NCBI GenBank assembly: GCA_021813745.1
Contig: JAKAJO010000070.1
Coordinates: 52,842 to 116,841, forward strand
Direction of reading: 5' to 3'
Origin: Acidobacteriota bacterium
GTDB taxonomy: Bacteria > Acidobacteriota > Terriglobia > Terriglobales > Acidobacteriaceae
Length of the DNA stretch: 64,000 nt
The notes under the pieces are model-generated. The model saw only the letters and a program-made list of their open reading frames with translations. It did no database searches and was not told the DNA's origin. The position numbers and the translations under genes were made by a program. This document shows, in pieces, positions 1 through 8,847 of this stretch (its first letter is position 1; every line of letters begins with the position of its first letter).

Positions 1-85
1 GCGCAAGCACAACCCGCACCCCGCGCTTGCGAAGAAAGCAAAGGGAAGCCGACGATTCAGACGGAGCATGGACGTCGTTCGCCAT
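1..85 (-). CDS. N-terminal fragment of unknown protein, runs off window
   Basis: An ATG at 85 on the minus strand follows a GGAGGAG-type ribosome binding site by a few bases and opens a frame that runs to the window edge. Only about 28 residues are visible. They begin M-A-N-D-V-H and end in a basic stretch followed by a hydrophobic run (residues R-V-V-L-A), which could be the start of a first membrane helix. The family cannot be identified. A perfect 16-bp palindrome 55 bases upstream may be its operator. The call rests on the strong Shine-Dalgarno sequence and the uninterrupted frame only. Confidence 0.35.
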   Translation of the reverse strand, partial: MANDVHAPSESSASLCFLRKRGVRVVLA

Positions 86-139
86 ACACTCCTCCGCCAC
101 GCCGCGCCCGGCGCGTTGACCAATCAACTCAAGTTTACC

Positions 140-155
140 GCTGATTGCAATCAGC
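140..155. promoter_or_regulatory. Perfect 16-bp palindrome, candidate operator
   Basis: The sequence gctgattgcaatcagc is its own reverse complement. It lies between the end of the oxidoreductase gene and the divergent-side start of the leftmost partial gene, about 55 bases upstream of that gene's ATG. Symmetric 14-18 bp palindromes in such positions are typical binding sites of LacI- or GntR-type repressors. No regulator gene is visible in the window to pair with it. Confidence 0.4.
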
Positions 156-241
156 CGCCGGGCTCTTCTTATTCCCTGCTTTAGTTGCTGTGAATAAACT
201 TGCGGCCATACTAAAGCGCACCGCGAAGCCTTCGTTGTGCC

Positions 242-1513
242 TTAGGCAAACTGTTCCATGCTGAAGCCCAACTCATAGGTCTCGCCGTGCGCCAACAGTT
301 CCTCCCACGTCACCTCGCGCTGTGTGTATCCGGCCATGCGGCCCAGCATGCAGCTCAACGCGGTTTCCACGCCCTCGGCAATCTGGTTGTGCACCCGCCC
401 GGTCGTGATGCTCTCGATGAATGTACGCTCTTTTTCCCGGTCGGCCAGAGCAAGATTGTCAGAGAATGCTCCATTCGCCGCAAACCTGCCCGTTCCCGCC
501 TGTTGACCCGTGGAGTCCTGCCACGCCCAGGCCTGCGCGCCCTTGATCTGCACTGGCCCGGAGTACGGCACACTTGCCGATCCCTCCGCCCCGTACAGTC
601 GCAACCCGGCATCAAAGTCTCCATAATCGCCAAACTGTGTCGAAGAAAACGAAAGCCGTACATCACCGGGATATGTGAACTGAACCTCGTAGTTATCCCA
701 GCAATCTCCATAGTGCGTCAGAACATTGCGTCCGCCCGTCGCGTGTGCCTTCTCAGGGCGCGCCCCCAACATCCAGTTACATAGATCGATGATGTGAATA
801 TTCTGCTCCACAAGAATGTCACCGGAAAGAGCACGATCCCACAGCCAGTTGCGTAGTCTGTACTCATCTGCTGATACGCCAGGATGTTTCTTTTCCTCCG
901 ACGCCGGCGCGTAGTAGTACCCGGCCACCACCGCAATCTTTCCCAGCGCGCCGCCCTTGATCCTCTCTGCCGCCGCTGTAATCGGTGGCGCATTGCGGCA
1001 TTGAAAACCAACATCCACGCTCTGCGTCGGTTGCACGCGCTTGGCAATCTCCAGCGCCTGCCGAGCCTGCCGCACGTCAATGCCTACCGGCTTCTCACAA
1101 TACACATGCTTGCCGGCATCCACCGCGGCTTCAAGATGCTGCACATGGAAAAATGGCGGCGTTGAAATCTGGATCAAGTCCACGTCTTTTGAAGCCGCCA
1201 TTTGCTCAAACGCATGCGGACCTTGAAACAGCAGCTTACCGTCGATGGGTGCGTGACCTAGACCCGCATTCAACCTGTCGAAATGATCGCGTCCGGCAGC
1301 CAGATTGTCCGAAAACAGATCGCCCAGAGCCACCACGCGCGCCGTCGTATTCTTCGCAAACGATTCTGCCACTGAAGTGCCTCGATTGCCGCACCCCAGC
1401 AAACCATGGCGCACCGCAGAGTTCGCCTCATAGCCGAAGGCCGTGCTCGTCTTGAGCAGCAGCATGCCGGACACCACCCCTGTTCCTGCCTGAACAAATT
1501 CCCGACGATTCAT
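242..1513 (-). CDS. Exported Gfo/Idh/MocA-family oxidoreductase
   Basis: Predicted NAD(P)-dependent oxidoreductase of the Gfo/Idh/MocA family, 423 aa, acting on a sugar or cyclitol substrate that cannot be named. The start at 1513 gives a protein beginning M-N-R-R-E-F with a hydrophobic stretch, a twin-arginine export signal; a longer frame adds 15 residues but lacks this logic. After the signal comes a Rossmann motif (GLLGCGNRG), then the conserved EKP in HVYCEKPVG, which carries the family's catalytic-region lysine, and a C-terminal alpha/beta substrate domain. The stop is TAA at 242-244. It lies just downstream of the TIM-barrel isomerase gene on the same strand (59-base gap), so the two are probably co-transcribed. 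Exported oxidoreductases next to xylose-isomerase-like proteins are common in Acidobacteria and Planctomycetes, where they take part in carbohydrate breakdown. Confidence 0.88.
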   Translation of the reverse strand: MNRREFVQAGTGVVSGMLLLKTSTAFGYEANSAVRHGLLGCGNRGTSVAESFAKNTTARVVALGDLFSDNLAAGRDHFDRLNAGLGHAPIDGKLLFQGPHAFEQMAASKDVDLIQISTPPFFHVQHLEAAVDAGKHVYCEKPVGIDVRQARQALEIAKRVQPTQSVDVGFQCRNAPPITAAAERIKGGALGKIAVVAGYYYAPASEEKKHPGVSADEYRLRNWLWDRALSGDILVEQNIHIIDLCNWMLGARPEKAHATGGRNVLTHYGDCWDNYEVQFTYPGDVRLSFSSTQFGDYGDFDAGLRLYGAEGSASVPYSGPVQIKGAQAWAWQDSTGQQAGTGRFAANGAFSDNLALADREKERTFIESITTGRVHNQIAEGVETALSCMLGRMAGYTQREVTWEELLAHGETYELGFSMEQFA

Positions 1514-1572
1514 CAAGTCCTGCTTTCTTTGCTTTGAGAATGCCTTGCACCTGGCCATTTCATGTCGTCTAC

Positions 1573-2505
1573 TCAGGCCAGAATTTCGTGCAGAATGCCT
1601 TCCAGGTAAACCTTCTCCTCGCGCACGTCCGCTATCTGCTGGGGCCCTGAAGTTTCTCGCTCAATCGTGATCGCTCCCGTATAGCCAATACGATGCAACT
1701 TGGTAAATACACCGCGGAAGTCCACCAGCCCCTTGCCAATCAATACTTCCTCACCTAGTTCACTTGGATTGGTGGGCCAGCGACCATCCTTCGCATGCAC
1801 GCTCCGAATATGCGGACCGAGAATGTCAACCGCATCCACCGGATTCGCCTTGCCATACAAAATCAGGTTGGCCGTATCGAGTCCCACCCCCAGGTTGGGC
1901 ATGTTCACGTCGCGAATCATGCGCGACATCGTCGTCGGCGTCTCCTGCCCGGTTTCCATCAGAAAGTGCTGCCCATTGCCCTGACAGTGCTGCGCCACGG
2001 TACGGATGGCCTCCACAGTGCCGGGGTACTGTGGGTCTGCCGGGTCTTCGGGAATGAACCCACAGTGCGTCTGCACCTGTCTGATCCCCACCATCTTCGC
2101 GAAATCTGAGACCTGTCGGAGAGCATCTATTCGAGCTGCGCGCATCTTCTGAGGCACTAGTCCGATCGTGGACGGCCCTTGCATGAAGTTCCATTCCAGA
2201 GGACCGGGCCCTACAACTTCAACCGTGGTGGCAACCACGTCATACTTGGCCAGCAGGTCCTGAAACTGCTTTGCCAGATCCGACGAGAACCCATTGATGT
2301 ATCCATCGAGAGAAAGAAAGCAATTCGAGAAGCCCAGGTCGTGCACGCGCCGAATCGCTTCCTCAGGGGCACCAAACGGCGTAATCAACAAGCCCAGAGC
2401 CATCGGCTTTAATCCATCCGCGTTGGTCATCGCCAAGGCGGCAGTGCCCAGTGCTTCCACAAATAGTGCCGCAGAAGTCATACCCAGAAACATCCTTCGA
2501 TCCAT
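1573..2505 (-). CDS. Exported sugar phosphate isomerase/epimerase (TIM barrel)
   Basis: A 310-residue protein of the xylose isomerase-like TIM-barrel (AP endonuclease 2) superfamily. The N-terminus M-D-R-R-M-F followed by a hydrophobic run ending in A-L-A-M is an export signal, probably Tat. Visible family features are an E-x-G-x-E strand near residue 190, the GLDTANL strand near 215, the HAKDGRW strand near 245 and a C-terminal I-E-R-E; these supply the usual Glu/Asp/His metal ligands. It sits first in a two-gene unit with the downstream Gfo/Idh/MocA oxidoreductase, suggesting sequential steps on a sugar or inositol-like compound. The exact reaction cannot be assigned. Confidence 0.85.
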   Translation of the reverse strand: MDRRMFLGMTSAALFVEALGTAALAMTNADGLKPMALGLLITPFGAPEEAIRRVHDLGFSNCFLSLDGYINGFSSDLAKQFQDLLAKYDVVATTVEVVGPGPLEWNFMQGPSTIGLVPQKMRAARIDALRQVSDFAKMVGIRQVQTHCGFIPEDPADPQYPGTVEAIRTVAQHCQGNGQHFLMETGQETPTTMSRMIRDVNMPNLGVGLDTANLILYGKANPVDAVDILGPHIRSVHAKDGRWPTNPSELGEEVLIGKGLVDFRGVFTKLHRIGYTGAITIERETSGPQQIADVREEKVYLEGILHEILA

Positions 2506-2938
2506 CCCGAATCCTTTCTGCTTATCGAATGCGTACGCCCACGTACTTTGTCATTACGCGCCAATCTACGCCATACGCGCTTGCTTGTGCAATCTGCTCG
2601 TCAGTTGCGCACGGAGAACAACTGTCGCGCAAAAAAGCATGCATCAACCCTTGATGAATGCTCATGGATATCATGCTGTGGCTATCTATCTACCGTTGCT
2701 GCGGTAAGGATCGAACAACAACCTATCCTTACATACACCTCATAGCTACTACCCAGTTCTGCACGCCACGCGATTTTCACTGGTGTTGTAAGCGACATGA
2801 GGGCCAACGAATTGATGAACCGCACTGCCTTTCGTCGTTCGCATCTGTCATTTTTGCTAGTTTTGTTCTTTCTATGCAGCTCTTATCATGCCTCAGAGCG
2901 CTGTATTTAGGGAATCTTTGGGGATATCTGGGGGCAGA
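2506..2938. other. Intergenic region between divergent genes
   Basis: About 430 bases between the isomerase gene (minus) and the SemiSWEET-like gene (plus). It should hold both promoters, but no convincing -35/-10 pair, palindrome or structured RNA could be picked out by eye. Open frames here lack ribosome binding sites and recognisable protein features. Confidence 0.5.
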
Positions 2939-3331
2939 ATGAATCGCCAGGGCCAATGGAAAGCCTCTCTTCTCACCATGTGTGTTCTTGCCCTCTCCGG
3001 CTGCGAAGACCTCATTCCCCACGACACCAAGAGCCTGCTCATCCCAGCTTTTCATCGCTCCGAAATCATTGGCATGGTGGCGGGCTTTGGAACCACCTTT
3101 GCTGCCTTGCCAGATCTCATCGCCATGTTGCGACGCAGATCAAGTAAGGGCATGAATCCGAGGATGTGTTCCATCATGGGCGCTTTTCAGATCTTGTGGG
3201 TTTACTACGGTTTATTGATTGTTTCACGTCCGGTCATTGTATGGAACGTGATCGCAGTTGTGACCAATTCCCTCAGTGTCGGCGCATACTTTTATTTCGC
3301 TCGTAAGGAAAAGACACAGCCACTTCGTTGA
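2939..3331 (+). CDS. SemiSWEET-like (MtN3/PQ-loop) membrane protein with lipoprotein signal
   Basis: A 130-residue protein. From about residue 40 onward it has three hydrophobic helices in the SemiSWEET pattern: R-S-E-I-I-G followed by helix 1 with an L-P-D-L element where the family has PQ, then a basic loop (RRRSSKGMN), helix 2 containing W-V-Y-Y-G-L-L, and helix 3 containing N-x-x-A-V-V-T-N. SemiSWEETs are small bacterial sugar transporters that work as homodimers. The N-terminal 22 residues are unusual: a hydrophobic stretch ending in L-A-L-S-G-C reads as a lipoprotein signal with the Cys at residue 22. The start at 2939 has a G-rich sequence upstream; a start further upstream at 2888 is possible but would bury the lipobox. 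The genes flanking it on both sides run on the opposite strand. Confidence 0.65.
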   Translation: MNRQGQWKASLLTMCVLALSGCEDLIPHDTKSLLIPAFHRSEIIGMVAGFGTTFAALPDLIAMLRRRSSKGMNPRMCSIMGAFQILWVYYGLLIVSRPVIVWNVIAVVTNSLSVGAYFYFARKEKTQPLR

Positions 3332-3430
3332 GTCTGGCGCTACACGGAAGGTAGTGCTGATCCGCTTCTCCATTAGCTTCTCCAGGGAAACCTCCTCGAG
3401 ACTGTTGCAAAGCCAATCCTGAGTAACCAA

Positions 3431-4501
3431 TTATTTCCAGATGCCGTTGTAATTCCCGAACGTCCAACCTAACCCAAAGCTTGCCCCATAGTCGCTTCCA
3501 GAGAAGTGCGCGGGCGGCTGATTATCCCAGCTTCCGTAGAAGGAGATATTCCAGGTAAAGTCTCCAAAAATCTTGATGTAATACGTCGTATTCAAGTTGT
3601 TGTAAACCCGCCCAGGTTGGTTAAGCGCCGGAAATGTTATTGCTTCAAGAGTCAATTTCGTCTTGTCAAACTTGAAGAGCGATGCATCCACTCCCACCAT
3701 GGCGGCAGCCGTATTCTGGCTGGGCAGTCCAAATTCATTTTCGCTGTATCTTGTGTTCTGGTAAGCCATGCCGCTGAAAATATTAATCGTTGAACGATTC
3801 GTGTTCTTCACATAGCGGCCAATTCCAGCTCCTAGATTGCTCTGCAATTGAATATTCTGCTCGGTGCTTTGCAGCAGACTTCCAATTCCCGTATAAAACC
3901 AGTTATCCCAGCGCATCAAATGGCGAAAGTATGCATTCAGATTATTTCGCGTGGAAGTTGCAACCCCGGCACTGCTCGTCAGTGTGGAATTGAAGATTGC
4001 GCCAGATGACCATCGTTCACGCAGATAATCCGCGTCAGCACCCAACGAGAATTGCGTCGTTTCGTTAGCCTTCGAAAAAGTAAATCCTGAATTAATAGCC
4101 CCATTGAATCGGCGCCAGAAGCTTTCAGAAGTTTGATTGATTCCAGCAACCTCTCGATGTCCCACCTCTACTGTTTCGCCGGCATCCTCCATGGTCTCAA
4201 TACGCAATATTTGGGCCATCTCGGTCTCTGCCATGGAGAGCGTCCCTGTATAGATTCGGCCGTCCTGCATTCTGACGAGAAACAGCTGTTTGCTCTCGAC
4301 ACGCTTCACCTTTGACCAATCCACCTGTACTGTACCTTGAACGTAATCCAAGCCGATATATAACACGCCGCTGTCGAGCCCTTTGATCTCGCATGTGAAG
4401 CGGTCTCCGTTATTCATGACCAGCACATCTGACTTGTCTCTCGCAAGAAGAGGCGAAGCAATGAGAAACATAGCGAAGGCAATCAGGGATGAAACCCTCA
4501 T
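3431..4501 (-). CDS. DUF481-family outer-membrane beta-barrel-like protein
   Basis: A 356-residue exported protein. The start at 4501 gives a clean Sec signal (MRVSSLIAFAMFLIASPLLA). Residues 25-115 carry short beta-strands including V-M-N-N-G-D-R-F-T and a second M-Q-D-G-R-I-Y-T-G repeat, an SH3/DUF-type pair often found ahead of this domain. The rest is rich in alternating aromatic and polar strands (for example W-R-R-F-N-G-A, Y-F-R-H-L-M-R-W-D-N) and ends G-L-G-W-T-F-G-N-Y, typical of DUF481/YdiY-like putative porins whose function is unknown. It stands alone, convergent with the SemiSWEET-like gene. Confidence 0.75.
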   Translation of the reverse strand: MRVSSLIAFAMFLIASPLLARDKSDVLVMNNGDRFTCEIKGLDSGVLYIGLDYVQGTVQVDWSKVKRVESKQLFLVRMQDGRIYTGTLSMAETEMAQILRIETMEDAGETVEVGHREVAGINQTSESFWRRFNGAINSGFTFSKANETTQFSLGADADYLRERWSSGAIFNSTLTSSAGVATSTRNNLNAYFRHLMRWDNWFYTGIGSLLQSTEQNIQLQSNLGAGIGRYVKNTNRSTINIFSGMAYQNTRYSENEFGLPSQNTAAAMVGVDASLFKFDKTKLTLEAITFPALNQPGRVYNNLNTTYYIKIFGDFTWNISFYGSWDNQPPAHFSGSDYGASFGLGWTFGNYNGIWK

Positions 4502-4902
4502 ATTCGTTTCCAGATCTAAGGCGGAGAAAATCCTCAACGCTTTCCAGCTGGCTGCTTCCCTCAAGTAACATCCACAATGCAATCTGACGCTAACCAATGG
4601 ACAGGCAGCACAACTTTCCGCTCACAGTCGCTGCCTTTCAGGAGAGGATAAAGCGCCAAGCCTGCGCTTAGAACTAGGAAGAGTTCTAGAGCATCTCAGA
4701 ACAACAACGAGTGGTAGACACCTGTAACCGGGATTTCAAGGCATCGGTCCAGAGCCTGCATTTTGAAGAGGGCGTGTGCGCCATGCGGACTGAGCCCAAC
4801 GATGGCATACGATACCGCGTTCACGCCGCACATCGCGGATGACACAACAATGTTGTGGAGCTTGTGCTCAACGGCACGAAATGCAGTCTGATTGGTGGAT
4901 GA
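4502..4902 (-). other. Mostly non-coding; possible truncated reading frame ending at 4696
   Basis: This 400-base stretch separates the DUF481 gene from the left island boundary. On the minus strand a frame is open from the tRNA-like repeat at about 4902 down to a TGA at 4696-4698. It encodes a plausible but unrecognised sequence (including A-M-C-G-V-N-A-V-S-Y and A-L-F-K-M-Q-A-L-D-R-C). It has no start codon with a ribosome binding site and abuts the integration repeat, so if genuine it is the 3' remnant of a gene cut by integration. Confidence 0.25.
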
Positions 4903-4948
4903 ATGGTGGACGCGGTAGGAATCGAACCTACAACCTGTCGGTTAAGAG
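4903..4948 (-). repeat. Left att repeat: 3' half of tRNA-Lys(CTT)
   Basis: A 46-bp sequence identical to 16673-16718. Read on the minus strand it is the 3' half of a tRNA: anticodon loop C-T-C-T-T-A-A (anticodon CTT, Lys), anticodon stem, variable loop, T arm gtagg-ttcgatt-cctac, acceptor strand cgcgtcc, then ACCA. The 5' half (D arm and acceptor complement) is absent. Such tRNA 3' halves are the usual crossover sites left by tyrosine integrases. With the second copy it marks the ends of an 11.8-kb island. Confidence 0.85.
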
Positions 4949-5273
4949 AGCAATAACCAACGTAATATCAACGACTTACGCAGAACGGCTGGCAGCCTAA
5001 AGTATTGAAAAGAAACGATTGGGAATGATGGGGAATTTGTACTGTGGGGTCGATGTGGGGTTGACGCCGGTTCGAAAACCGGACGAATGCCCTCCAATTT
5101 GCACCGAATTTTTACCGAATGCTCGCCCGGTTATCGCCCTTTTCGAAGATCGATTCTGCAATGGTCAACGAAACATGGGTCGTCATCGAATTCAATAGTC
5201 TCGTCTTAAAAGTTCGGAAGTTCTCAATTTGGAGTTGGCTGAGTTTCATAGGGGTTAAGAGTTGCCCTCTGCA
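4949..5273. other. Left attachment arm, non-coding, with repeated GTGGGGT motifs
   Basis: No gene. The stretch contains GTGGGGTCG at 5044-5052 and GTGGGGTTG at 5055-5063. The latter 9-mer recurs twice beside the right repeat at 16619-16627 and 16629-16637. An inverted repeat ccggtt/aaccgg with a 4-base loop lies at 5067-5082. Repeated short motifs flanking the core at both ends of an integrated element match what is expected of integrase or excisionase arm-binding sites; this role is inferred. Confidence 0.5.
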
Positions 5274-5627
5274 TTATGAGTGACCCTTTGGCTTATTGCG
5301 ATGGACATTGCGTGGATATTTCATGCGCTTCAATTGATCATTAAAACCCAGGGCTGCTGTGTTGCAGATATCACGCGCTGTCTTCAACTCCGATTCACTC
5401 CAGTTTGCAAAATCCTCCCGAGTCACGTCCTTTAGAGCATGAAGCTTCGCCATCAATTGAGATCGGGGATTCTCTCCGAACGGGTGTTTATCGACTAGAC
5501 GGCTGATACGCACTTGTTCGGCCTGATTATGCCGTGCCACCACCCCGTCATCTTGACCTGCATAGGCAACTCCCCGTCTCCTCTCAAGGGTTTCCCTAGC
5601 AACCTTTGTCCAATTCATCTTCGCCAT
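5274..5627 (-). CDS. Unknown protein at the end of the restriction-modification operon
   Basis: A 117-residue basic, mostly helical protein with no signal or membrane segment. The family was not recognised. The start at 5627 has a strong ribosome binding site (GGGGGAGCC) and follows the restriction subunit's stop by 53 bases on the same strand, so it is very probably the last gene of that operon. Residues 1-40 include K-V-A-R-E-T-L-E-R-R-R and the C-terminus is rich in Lys/Arg/His. It could be a small accessory or regulator of the R-M system; nothing in the sequence fixes a function. Confidence 0.6.
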   Translation of the reverse strand: MAKMNWTKVARETLERRRGVAYAGQDDGVVARHNQAEQVRISRLVDKHPFGENPRSQLMAKLHALKDVTREDFANWSESELKTARDICNTAALGFNDQLKRMKYPRNVHRNKPKGHS

Positions 5628-5680
5628 CTTTCGGCTCCCCCCTCACTCCAACGACATGGAATCTGCAAGATACAGTCGCA

Positions 5681-8600
5681 CTACTCTAGGACTGCCAAAA
5701 GGCTTGAAATATCTCCAACTCTTCGCACCATCGCATAACGCCATTGGCCGTGTCCGCGCTCAGGGTTCAACTTGCCTTCCGCGTTGACGGCGGCCACCCA
5801 TCGTTCCGCTGCACTCTTCTTCTTGTCCGCAAGCGGGTCGAATCCCTTCGTCTCCAGAATCAGGGTGACGCCCGGCAGATCGTGAAACTGAATCAAGAAG
5901 TCCGGCTGGTATTCGTGCATCTGGCCATTATGCAGGTAAGGAATCCCTAACCCCAGCCCGGCATTCTTCACAAAGGCGCGCACGCGGGGATGAGTGTCAA
6001 TCGCATACGCGGCGGCCTGCTCCCACTGCTGGGTATCAGCCACCACAAAGTTAACGTGGCTCCGAAGGACTGCTCTTACTTCCCGGCTAGTCCAGGTGTC
6101 CACGTCTGCCGTGGAACCGTCCTCGCGGTGCGTTTCATACACCGGCACCTCCGGGGCCTCTCCCTGGCTTGTATCCGGACGCACATGCTCCTTTAGCGTC
6201 TCCACCAGCCAGCCATAGTAAGGCGAGCAGAGCAGTGCATCTTTTACCTCCGCTGGTGGCGCGGCGGTGACGTGTTGACTGACATATCGTTCGACAATCC
6301 GCAGCAGTTGCGGAAAGAGCGTCTGCCGTGGCACAGCACACCCCGGCTGCGCCGCATAGAGCCGCGTTAAATGGCTCGCCGTATCAAAGACCAGCTCTTG
6401 CATCCGGTGGCGGCTGCGCCGAGCGTTCAAGTCCGCCTGGGAAGTCTTGCCGGGGCCGGAAAGGCTCATCTTGCCATCAACGTCTACGCTCAGTCCCTTC
6501 ATCTCCACTTCGGGCGGAATGTGCAGCGGATCGACCACCAGTGGCGGAACATGCTCCCAGTCAAAATCAATCCGGTTGCGGATCGCCTGCGTGTAGCCCT
6601 CCACGCGCGGGAAACGAATCTCCAAGTGTTGCCGGTCGGGCAGCGCGTGGATGTGGTGCCGCTTCTCTTTCGGCTGTGCCGTTCCTCCCGGGTTCGCCTT
6701 GTACGGAATCACCTCGAAGGGCACACCAAAGACTGTCGCCACTTCTTCAGGGAACTTCCCGTCCACCAGCGCATAGCTGGACCGCCGCAGTCCGCGCCCC
6801 ACTACCTGCTCGCACAACAATTGCGACATGAACGGACGCAGCCCGATGATATGGGTCACCGTGTTGCAGTCCCAGCCTTCCGTCAACATGCCAACACTGA
6901 CAATGCAGCGCACATCCCGGCCTGGCGGATGTAGCCCGCGCTTCATCTTGTGCGCCAGTTCCTCAAAGCCTTCAGGATAGATGGGCCTGCCCTGCGTGTC
7001 GCGCGTCCAGTCTGTCTTGCCTACCGTGTCCAGAGTGAAGCGCATCCACCGCGATTCATCGCTCTTTGCGCCGTCCGTATCGGACTCGTCCACCACTTTG
7101 GAATCCACGCGAATCGTGTATGTCACTTCGTCTGTATTGCGAAGGCCCGCAATGCGCGCGGGCGAAATCTCGGATGGCTGTTCACCCTTCGCCAGCCATG
7201 CGTAGATCACCTGAGCCAGCTTCGTGTTCTTGCAGACAAGGATGAACACCGGGGGGCGTTCCTTCCCATCTTTGCCCCAGTCCTCCAGCGTTGCCTGCCA
7301 AAGTCCGGCAAGCATCTCGATAGGCGTGTGAGCCCACTTCAGCACTGCCTCTGGCTTTGGATTCGCACGTGAGCCTCCGCGCTCCGCACTGGTCAACTTG
7401 CCGGGCTGCATAATCCACTGCCAGATATTCCGGTAGCCCGAAATCTCAGCACCTGTAGTGTCGCGCACCGCAAGTTGGGGAATCTTCACCAGCCCGGACT
7501 CAATCGCATCTACAAGCCCAAAGTCACTCACCACCCAGGGGAAGGGCTTGTTTGTCTCCTGTCCGACGCGACCCAGAAAGTAGGGCGTTGCCGAAAGGTC
7601 CACACACAGGTTGATGCCCCTGTGCTTGTGAACCTTGTCCAAGCCGTCCACCCAAACCGTTGCCTCTTTGAAAAACTCATCATCAAGGCCTTCATCTTCC
7701 TCGTCCGGGTCCGGTTCATCCTTGCGAATGCGGTACGCGTGGTGCGCCTCGTCATTCAGTATCAAGATGTTCTGCTTGCCGCCTACATCGCGGCCCAGCA
7801 CGCGCTGGAGCAGCGCTGTATCGCTCTCAATGTATTTCTGCTCGTATATCTCCACCTCGGCCAGCCCGCCGTTCGGCGCATACTTCTCCGTTCCGGGAAT
7901 CACGCGCATGGAGCCATCTGCCGTGGCTGCCGTAAAGGCCGCCAGAGTCACGTAGCGTTTGCCACGTGCCGTTGTGGTCTTCTTCCCGATGGTGATTCTT
8001 GCCTTCACGTCTACGGGCTTGCCGCGCTTCTCCACCTTGGCGCTCACCCCGCCGGTTTGCATGGCCTGTGGCTCGAAGACGTGCCAATTTGCCACCAGCA
8101 CCTTACCTTGCGTGAGCGGCGGCATCAGATGTGCCGGGACCAGGTCGCGGCTGCGATAGATGCTCGCGTCTCCCCGCTCCGGCTTCAACTCTTCCAGCCG
8201 TGCCTTTATGGTCACGTTCGGGCACACTACCAGCGCCACGTCGCTAAATCGCGCATCACTGCGATTGTTCACTTTGTTCAGCACGCTCCAGGCAATCACC
8301 ATCCCCATCACGGTCGTTTTGCCTGCTCCGGTAGCCATCTTTGCAGCGTACCGTTCAAAACCGGTGAACCCATCTCCTTTACGGTCCTCGCTCGGATCGT
8401 CCGTCGGGATACGAATCCCTTGCAGAAAATCCTGCCGCGCCTCGCGCAGAAAGATGATGGTCTTCGCGGCCTCAAGTTGAGCGTAGAAGAGTCTCTGGTC
8501 GCGGCCTTCTCTCTGCCAGTATTGGAGTAGATCAAACGTCGTGCGTGACACGCCCGGATATCCGGCTTTCTCCCACGCATCCCGCCGCTCGCGTATCAGG

Positions 8601-8821
8601 TTCACCAGCGCCAGCTCGTACCCTGCCGGGTACAGCTTCGATGGCCTCAGCACATAGTCGTCGTGCGTCCACCCCACGGTCTGGTCACGTGGCGGAAACA
8701 CAAACGCGGGCCTGCGCCCCTCACGCTTCTCCGGCGTCTCACCCTCGCGGATGTACCAGTAGTGGCGCGGCTCTTCAAACGGCGAATTCAGAATTGGTTC
8801 CGCGACTTCAAACTCGCTCAT
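5681..8821 (-). CDS. Type III-like restriction subunit (DEAD/DEAH helicase plus PD-(D/E)xK nuclease)
   Basis: A 1046-residue restriction subunit. The start at 8821 follows an AAAGGA site; an in-frame start nine codons upstream is less likely. Helicase motifs in order are Walker A in M-A-T-G-A-G-K-T-T near residues 162-170, the Walker B/DEAH box in I-L-N-D-E-A-H-H near 355, motif III S-A-T-P, and motif VI V-G-R-G-L-R-R. The last 100 residues carry Y-Q-P-D-F-L-I and L-I-L-E-T-K-G, a PD-(D/E)xK nuclease core. It should translocate on or loop DNA and cut unmethylated foreign DNA together with the Mod protein encoded two genes upstream. The layout resembles the BPTD_3080-type Res proteins. It is odd that mod and res are separated by an extra gene. 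Confidence 0.9.
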   Translation of the reverse strand: MSEFEVAEPILNSPFEEPRHYWYIREGETPEKREGRRPAFVFPPRDQTVGWTHDDYVLRPSKLYPAGYELALVNLIRERRDAWEKAGYPGVSRTTFDLLQYWQREGRDQRLFYAQLEAAKTIIFLREARQDFLQGIRIPTDDPSEDRKGDGFTGFERYAAKMATGAGKTTVMGMVIAWSVLNKVNNRSDARFSDVALVVCPNVTIKARLEELKPERGDASIYRSRDLVPAHLMPPLTQGKVLVANWHVFEPQAMQTGGVSAKVEKRGKPVDVKARITIGKKTTTARGKRYVTLAAFTAATADGSMRVIPGTEKYAPNGGLAEVEIYEQKYIESDTALLQRVLGRDVGGKQNILILNDEAHHAYRIRKDEPDPDEEDEGLDDEFFKEATVWVDGLDKVHKHRGINLCVDLSATPYFLGRVGQETNKPFPWVVSDFGLVDAIESGLVKIPQLAVRDTTGAEISGYRNIWQWIMQPGKLTSAERGGSRANPKPEAVLKWAHTPIEMLAGLWQATLEDWGKDGKERPPVFILVCKNTKLAQVIYAWLAKGEQPSEISPARIAGLRNTDEVTYTIRVDSKVVDESDTDGAKSDESRWMRFTLDTVGKTDWTRDTQGRPIYPEGFEELAHKMKRGLHPPGRDVRCIVSVGMLTEGWDCNTVTHIIGLRPFMSQLLCEQVVGRGLRRSSYALVDGKFPEEVATVFGVPFEVIPYKANPGGTAQPKEKRHHIHALPDRQHLEIRFPRVEGYTQAIRNRIDFDWEHVPPLVVDPLHIPPEVEMKGLSVDVDGKMSLSGPGKTSQADLNARRSRHRMQELVFDTASHLTRLYAAQPGCAVPRQTLFPQLLRIVERYVSQHVTAAPPAEVKDALLCSPYYGWLVETLKEHVRPDTSQGEAPEVPVYETHREDGSTADVDTWTSREVRAVLRSHVNFVVADTQQWEQAAAYAIDTHPRVRAFVKNAGLGLGIPYLHNGQMHEYQPDFLIQFHDLPGVTLILETKGFDPLADKKKSAAERWVAAVNAEGKLNPERGHGQWRYAMVRRVGDISSLLAVLE

Positions 8822-8847
8822 TCCTTTGTCCCTCGGTACCGGCACCA

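Noticed and set aside
4903..4948. An intact tRNA-Lys gene at either island end
   Set aside because: Only the anticodon loop, T arm and acceptor 3' strand are present; no D arm or complementary acceptor 5' strand follows in either copy.
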